The position numbers were made by a program, and so were the translations under genes. This document shows, one piece after another, positions 60,736 through 64,000 of a stretch of 64,000 nucleotides of DNA (the stretch's first letter is position 1; the number at the start of each line of letters is the position of its first letter). A model generated the notes under the pieces. That model was not told the DNA's origin and did no database searches. It saw only the letters and a list, made by a program, of their open reading frames with translations. This DNA is from an uncultured Pseudokineococcus sp. (lineage in GTDB: Bacteria > Actinomycetota > Actinomycetes > Actinomycetales > Quadrisphaeraceae): assembly GCF_947499845.1 (NCBI RefSeq), contig NZ_CANMPM010000013.1:1-64000 (forward strand), read 5' to 3'.

Positions 60736-61276
60736 CGCCGCCCCCCACGGACGCACTAGCCCCCCTCCGCCGTCGGGGGCTCCCGTCGTGAGCTTCGTAG
60801 CCCTTCTCCGCCCTCGGGGGCGCCTGTCGCGGACTTCGTAGCCCTTCTCCGCCGTCGGGGCCTTCCGCCGCGGACTTCGTAGCCTCTCTCCGCCGTCGTG
60901 GGCGCCTGGTGCGGAGTTCGTAGCCCTCTCCGCCGGGGGTCGACGGAGACGCCGCCGCCGTCGCCGGCACGGCCGTGCGCCGTGGTGCCTCGGACGTGCA
61001 CCCGGTCGGGTGACGGCGGCGAGCCCTGGGGCGGCCGGGGGGTGCGGTGCTACAGTCGTGCTGCCGGACCTGCTCCGGGTGATCGCCGCGGTCCTCCGCG
61101 GCGCCGCCGCCCGTGGGAGCCCCGGCACTCTCACCTCCCCGCCGGTGCGACTGCGCCCGACCCTGTTCCCGGGCTCTCGCGCGACCGTCCGCGGACGGGC
61201 AGGTGGTCCCTGCCGGCCTCTGTGCGCCGGCGCACCCTGCGGCCTCCCGCGCCGCTGACGAGGGGGAAGGACCTTC
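60736..61276. other. 541-bp spacer between thrB and rho
   Basis: The first third is a 41-bp tandem repeat. The rest forms the rho leader: TACAGT at 61051-61056 is a candidate -10, and CCGCGG...CCGCGG dyads lie near 61088. An open frame from GTG 61058 to 61258 could encode a leader peptide of about 66 residues, but support is weak. Confidence 0.45.
60760..60939. repeat. 41-bp tandem repeat, four copies plus fragment
   Basis: Units end at 60800, 60841, 60882 and 60923 with a 16-bp remainder. Each contains TCTCCGCCGTCGGGGGC and ends GACTTCGTAG or a variant. Copies differ by several substitutions, more than in the 24-bp array near 3.2 kb, so this array is older. It lies directly downstream of thrB. 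Confidence 0.93.
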
Positions 61277-63550
61277 GTGACAGACACCACCGACATCGCC
61301 CAGCCCGAGGCGCAGGGCGACGCCGCCCCGTCCCGCCGGGCCCCCCTGTCCCAGCTGCGGCTGGGGCAGCTGCAGGAGCTCGCGAGCTCGCTGGGCGTGC
61401 AGGGCACCGCGACGATGCGCAAGAGCGACCTGCTCGCCGCCATCCGCGCCGAGCAGGGCCCGTCGACGCGCGGCCGCCGCGCCGCGGCCCCCGCCGACGC
61501 CGACGCCCCCTCCCGCCCCGAGCAGAGCCGCCCCGAGCAGGCCCAGCCGCCGCAGCCCCGCCGCGGCGACGACGACGCGCCGGCCCAGGCCCCCGCGGCC
61601 GACCGGACCGCCGCTCCCGCGCAGGCCGCCGCTCCGGACGAGGCGCCCACGGGCCGCCGCGGCTCCCGCCCGCGCCGCGCCGAGCGGCCCGCCGGCGCCC
61701 CCGACACCCGTACCACCCCGGCGCAGGACGACGCCGCCCAGCGCGTCTCCCAGGAACGGGCTCAGCAGGACCGGGGCGGGGACGCAGCGACGGAGCGCCC
61801 GGCGCCCGAGGGCCACGGGTCGGCCGACGGCGGCCGGGAGGCCCGCGCCCCCCGCCGCGACCAGGACGGCCGCGACCGCGACCAGCAGGGCCAGCCGCAG
61901 GGCCGTGACCAGCAGGGCCGTGACCAGCAGGCGGGGTCGGCGCAGGGCGGCGACCGCCGCCTCGACGCGCGGGCCCAGCTCGAGCAGTCGCTCGACCTGC
62001 GCGAGCGCGCCCGTCACCGCCGCGGCGACGAGGCCGAGGACGAGCGCGGCGACCGCGCGCGCGGCCGCGACGACCGCCAGGACCGCGGCCGCGAGGACCG
62101 CTCCGAGCGCGGCGAGCGCCAGGACCGCGGGGACCGGCCGGACCGCGGCGCCGGCCAGGGCCAACAGGACCGCCAGGACCGCTCCGGAGGGCAGGACGAC
62201 GACGACGAGCTCGGCGGCCGCCGCGGTCGTCGCGGCCGCTACCGCGACCGCAAGCGCCGCGGGCGCGGCGAGGGCGCTCCCGGCGGCGGGTCGGCGCCCG
62301 ACGCCGAGCCGGAGGTGTCCGAGGGCGACGTCCTCGTGCCGGTGGCGGGCGTCCTCGACGTCCTCGACAGTTACGCCTTCGTGCGCACCTCGGGCTACCT
62401 GCCCGGGCCCAACGACGTCTACGTGACGCTCGCGCAGGTCAAGAAGCACGGGATGCGCAAGGGCGACGTCATCACCGGCGGCGCCCGGGCGAAGGGCGAC
62501 GGCGACGGCGACGGGCAGGACGCCCCGAGCGGCAGCGGCCGCAGCGGCCGCCAGCAGCGCCAGCAGCGGGCCCAGAAGTTCAACCCGCTGGTGCGCGTGG
62601 ACACGGTCAACGGCCTGCAGGCGGACGAGGCGCGCCGCCGCCCCGACTTCACCAAGCTCACCCCGCTGTACCCGCAGGACCGCCTGCGCCTGGAGACCGA
62701 GCGCGGGCACTACACCCAGCGCGTCATCGACCTCGTGGCGCCCATCGGCAAGGGCCAGCGCGGCCTCATCGTGGCGCCGCCCAAGGCCGGCAAGACGATC
62801 GTCATGCAGCAGATCGCCAACGCGATCACGCGCAACAACCCGGACGTCCACCTCATGGTCGTGCTCGTCGACGAGCGGCCCGAGGAGGTCACCGACATGC
62901 AGCGGACGGTGAAGGGCGAGGTCATCGCCTCGACCTTCGACCGCCCCGCCGAGGACCACACGACGGTCGCCGAGCTGGCCATCGAGCGGGCCAAGCGCCT
63001 CGTCGAGCTGGGGCACGACGTCGTCGTGCTGCTCGACTCGCTGACGCGCCTCTCGCGGGCCTACAACACCTCGGCCCCGGCGTCCGGGCGCATCCTCTCC
63101 GGCGGCATCGACGCCTCGGCGCTGTACCCGCCGAAGCGCTTCTTCGGCGCCGCCCGCAACATCGAGCACGGCGGCTCGCTGACGATCCTCGCCTCGGCGC
63201 TCGTCGAGACGGGCTCGAAGGCGGACGAGGTCATCTTCGAGGAGTTCAAGGGCACGGGGAACATGGAGCTGCGCCTGGCGCGGCACCTGGCCGACAAGCG
63301 CATCTTCCCGGCGGTCGACGTCAACGCCTCCGGCACGCGGCGCGAGGAGATCCTCATGTCGCCCGAGGAGCTCAAGGTCGTCTACAAGCTCCGCCGCGTG
63401 CTCGGCGCCCTGGACTCCACCCAGGCCATCGAGCTCGTCCTCGGCAAGCTGCGCGAGACCGGCAGCAACGCCGAGTTCCTCATGCAGGTCCAGCGGACGG
63501 CGCCCTCGGGCCCGGGCGGGGACCAGCGCAGCGAGCTCTCCCCGAGCTGA
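61277..63550 (+). CDS. rho: Transcription termination factor Rho
   Basis: 757 residues. The N-terminal SAP-like helical domain ([20 protein letters not shown], about 22-60) is followed by a long Arg/Asp/Gln/Gly-rich insertion (about 65-340), characteristic of actinobacterial Rho and thought to add RNA binding. Then come the cold-shock RNA-binding domain ([22 protein letters not shown], abridged) and the hexameric ATPase with Walker [14 protein letters not shown] (about 499), [25 protein letters not shown] and [12 protein letters not shown]. It is an RNA translocase terminating untranslated transcripts. The GTG follows AGGGGGAAGGAC. Confidence 0.97.
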   Translation: MTDTTDIAQPEAQGDAAPSRRAPLSQLRLGQLQELASSLGVQGTATMRKSDLLAAIRAEQGPSTRGRRAAAPADADAPSRPEQSRPEQAQPPQPRRGDDDAPAQAPAADRTAAPAQAAAPDEAPTGRRGSRPRRAERPAGAPDTRTTPAQDDAAQRVSQERAQQDRGGDAATERPAPEGHGSADGGREARAPRRDQDGRDRDQQGQPQGRDQQGRDQQAGSAQGGDRRLDARAQLEQSLDLRERARHRRGDEAEDERGDRARGRDDRQDRGREDRSERGERQDRGDRPDRGAGQGQQDRQDRSGGQDDDDELGGRRGRRGRYRDRKRRGRGEGAPGGGSAPDAEPEVSEGDVLVPVAGVLDVLDSYAFVRTSGYLPGPNDVYVTLAQVKKHGMRKGDVITGGARAKGDGDGDGQDAPSGSGRSGRQQRQQRAQKFNPLVRVDTVNGLQADEARRRPDFTKLTPLYPQDRLRLETERGHYTQRVIDLVAPIGKGQRGLIVAPPKAGKTIVMQQIANAITRNNPDVHLMVVLVDERPEEVTDMQRTVKGEVIASTFDRPAEDHTTVAELAIERAKRLVELGHDVVVLLDSLTRLSRAYNTSAPASGRILSGGIDASALYPPKRFFGAARNIEHGGSLTILASALVETGSKADEVIFEEFKGTGNMELRLARHLADKRIFPAVDVNASGTRREEILMSPEELKVVYKLRRVLGALDSTQAIELVLGKLRETGSNAEFLMQVQRTAPSGPGGDQRSELSPS

Positions 63551-63554
63551 CCGC

Positions 63555-63585
63555 AGCGGGCGGGCGCGGCGCGCGCCCGCCCGCT
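63555..63585 (+). terminator. Terminator after rho
   Basis: AGCGGGCGGGCGCG (63555-63568) and CGCGCCCGCCCGCT (63572-63585) form a perfect 14-bp stem with a 3-nt loop, 5 bp beyond the rho stop. Confidence 0.82.
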
Positions 63586-63744
63586 CCAGCCGCCCGGCCC
63601 GCCCGGGCGGCGGGAAGGCCGAGGCGCCCCCCGGCGTTGTGGGGGGTGGTCGAGGTCGTGGCACCATCGACCGCGCCGTCCCGGTTCACGTGCGCGCGCG
63701 ACCAGCGCCGCACGACCCGGGGCACCGACGAGAGGACGCACCAG

Positions 63745-63966
63745 ATGAAGGCCGGGCAGCACCCCGAGTACGTGACGACCACGGTGTCGTGCACGTGCGG
63801 CGAGACGTTCACCACGCGCAGCACCGACAAGAGCGGCGAGATCAAGGCCGACGTCTGCTCCGCGTGCCACCCGTTCTACACGGGCAAGCAGAAGATCCTG
63901 GACACCGGCGGCCGCGTGGCCCGGTTCCAGCAGCGCTACGGCAAGAAGGCCGGCGCCTCCAAGTAG
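63745..63966 (+). CDS. rpmE: 50S ribosomal protein L31 (zinc-binding form)
   Basis: 73 residues beginning [16 protein letters not shown]. Four Cys in CTCG...[13 protein letters not shown] give the zinc-ribbon (C+) form of L31, the version replaced by Cys-less paralogues during zinc starvation. GAGAGGAC lies about 7 nt before the ATG. Its position after rho is the conserved actinobacterial arrangement. Confidence 0.97.
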   Translation: MKAGQHPEYVTTTVSCTCGETFTTRSTDKSGEIKADVCSACHPFYTGKQKILDTGGRVARFQQRYGKKAGASK

Positions 63967-64000
63967 GCCCGCCCCGACGGCGCCGGTCCGCCCCCTGCAG

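Noticed and set aside
61058-61258. Leader peptide ORF before rho
   Set aside because: GTG immediately follows a candidate -10 by 1 nt, there is no ribosome site, and Cys/Pro-rich composition is unlike local proteins; mentioned only as weak.

Overview
The window is chromosomal DNA from a very GC-rich actinobacterium. Coding regions are visibly well above 70% G+C, third codon positions are almost all G or C, and GTG starts are at least as common as ATG. Actinobacterial markers are WhiB7, mycoredoxin (implying mycothiol), AdnAB, UvrD2, DUF3107, DUF3152, DUF3039 and a Rho with a large Arg/Asp/Gln-rich insertion. I cannot name the genus. Gene order in 5.6-26.5 kb closely follows the mycobacterial rhlE - TetR - DUF3107 - DUF3152 - moeB - alkyltransferase-like - adnA - adnB - nudC - mycoredoxin - uvrD2 - whiB7 block, so this is ancestral core chromosome, not an island.

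Layout. 0-5.6 kb: an aminopeptidase P, a DUF2332 protein, a PHP phosphoesterase, and a DUF2236 (MpaB-like) gene co-transcribed with an anti-sigma-type ATPase. 5.6-26.9 kb: DEAD-box RNA helicase, stress membrane protein, DUF3107/TetR, DUF3152-MoeB-ATL, the AdnAB end-resection motor-nuclease, an exonuclease-phosphatase family protein overlapping a kinase-like protein, NudC, a P-loop-deficient uridine-kinase-like protein, mycoredoxin, UvrD2, and whiB7 with a long structured leader. 27-33 kb: AIM24, release factor 2, the ftsE-ftsX-LytM peptidase division operon and smpB. 33-43 kb: flavin and zinc oxidoreductases, tmRNA, a membrane exporter-like protein, a diguanylate cyclase, RNase Z, a sulfotransferase and formaldehyde dehydrogenase. 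43-49 kb: phosphoketolase, old yellow enzyme, an IS110-family insertion sequence beside a large palindromic segment, and a ferritin-like diiron protein. 50-57 kb: an ABC exporter pair, NAD malic enzyme, YqgE, DUF3039 and a DEAH helicase. 57-64 kb: the threonine cluster hom-thrC-thrB followed by rho and rpmE.

The genes form several working sets. tmRNA, SmpB and RF2 serve translation termination and ribosome rescue. AdnAB, UvrD2 and the alkyltransferase-like protein serve DNA repair. FtsEX and a LytM protein form a probable septal wall-hydrolysis module. WhiB7 is the antibiotic-stress regulator, and its leader looks like a ribosome-sensing attenuator.

Two window-wide features stand out. Many genes have a TANNNT -10 box 6-8 nt before the start codon, predicting leaderless transcripts. 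Intergenic spaces carry many unrelated short tandem repeats (periods about 20, 24, 27 and 41 bp), plus a six-copy family built on GTGTGGCCATGT. The best candidates for something undescribed are the whiB7 leader (long upstream ORF with a 27-bp repeat, a 16-bp terminator stem and an overlapping alternative hairpin), the roughly 220-bp nested palindrome beside the IS110 element, and the GTGTGGCCATGT repeat cluster.
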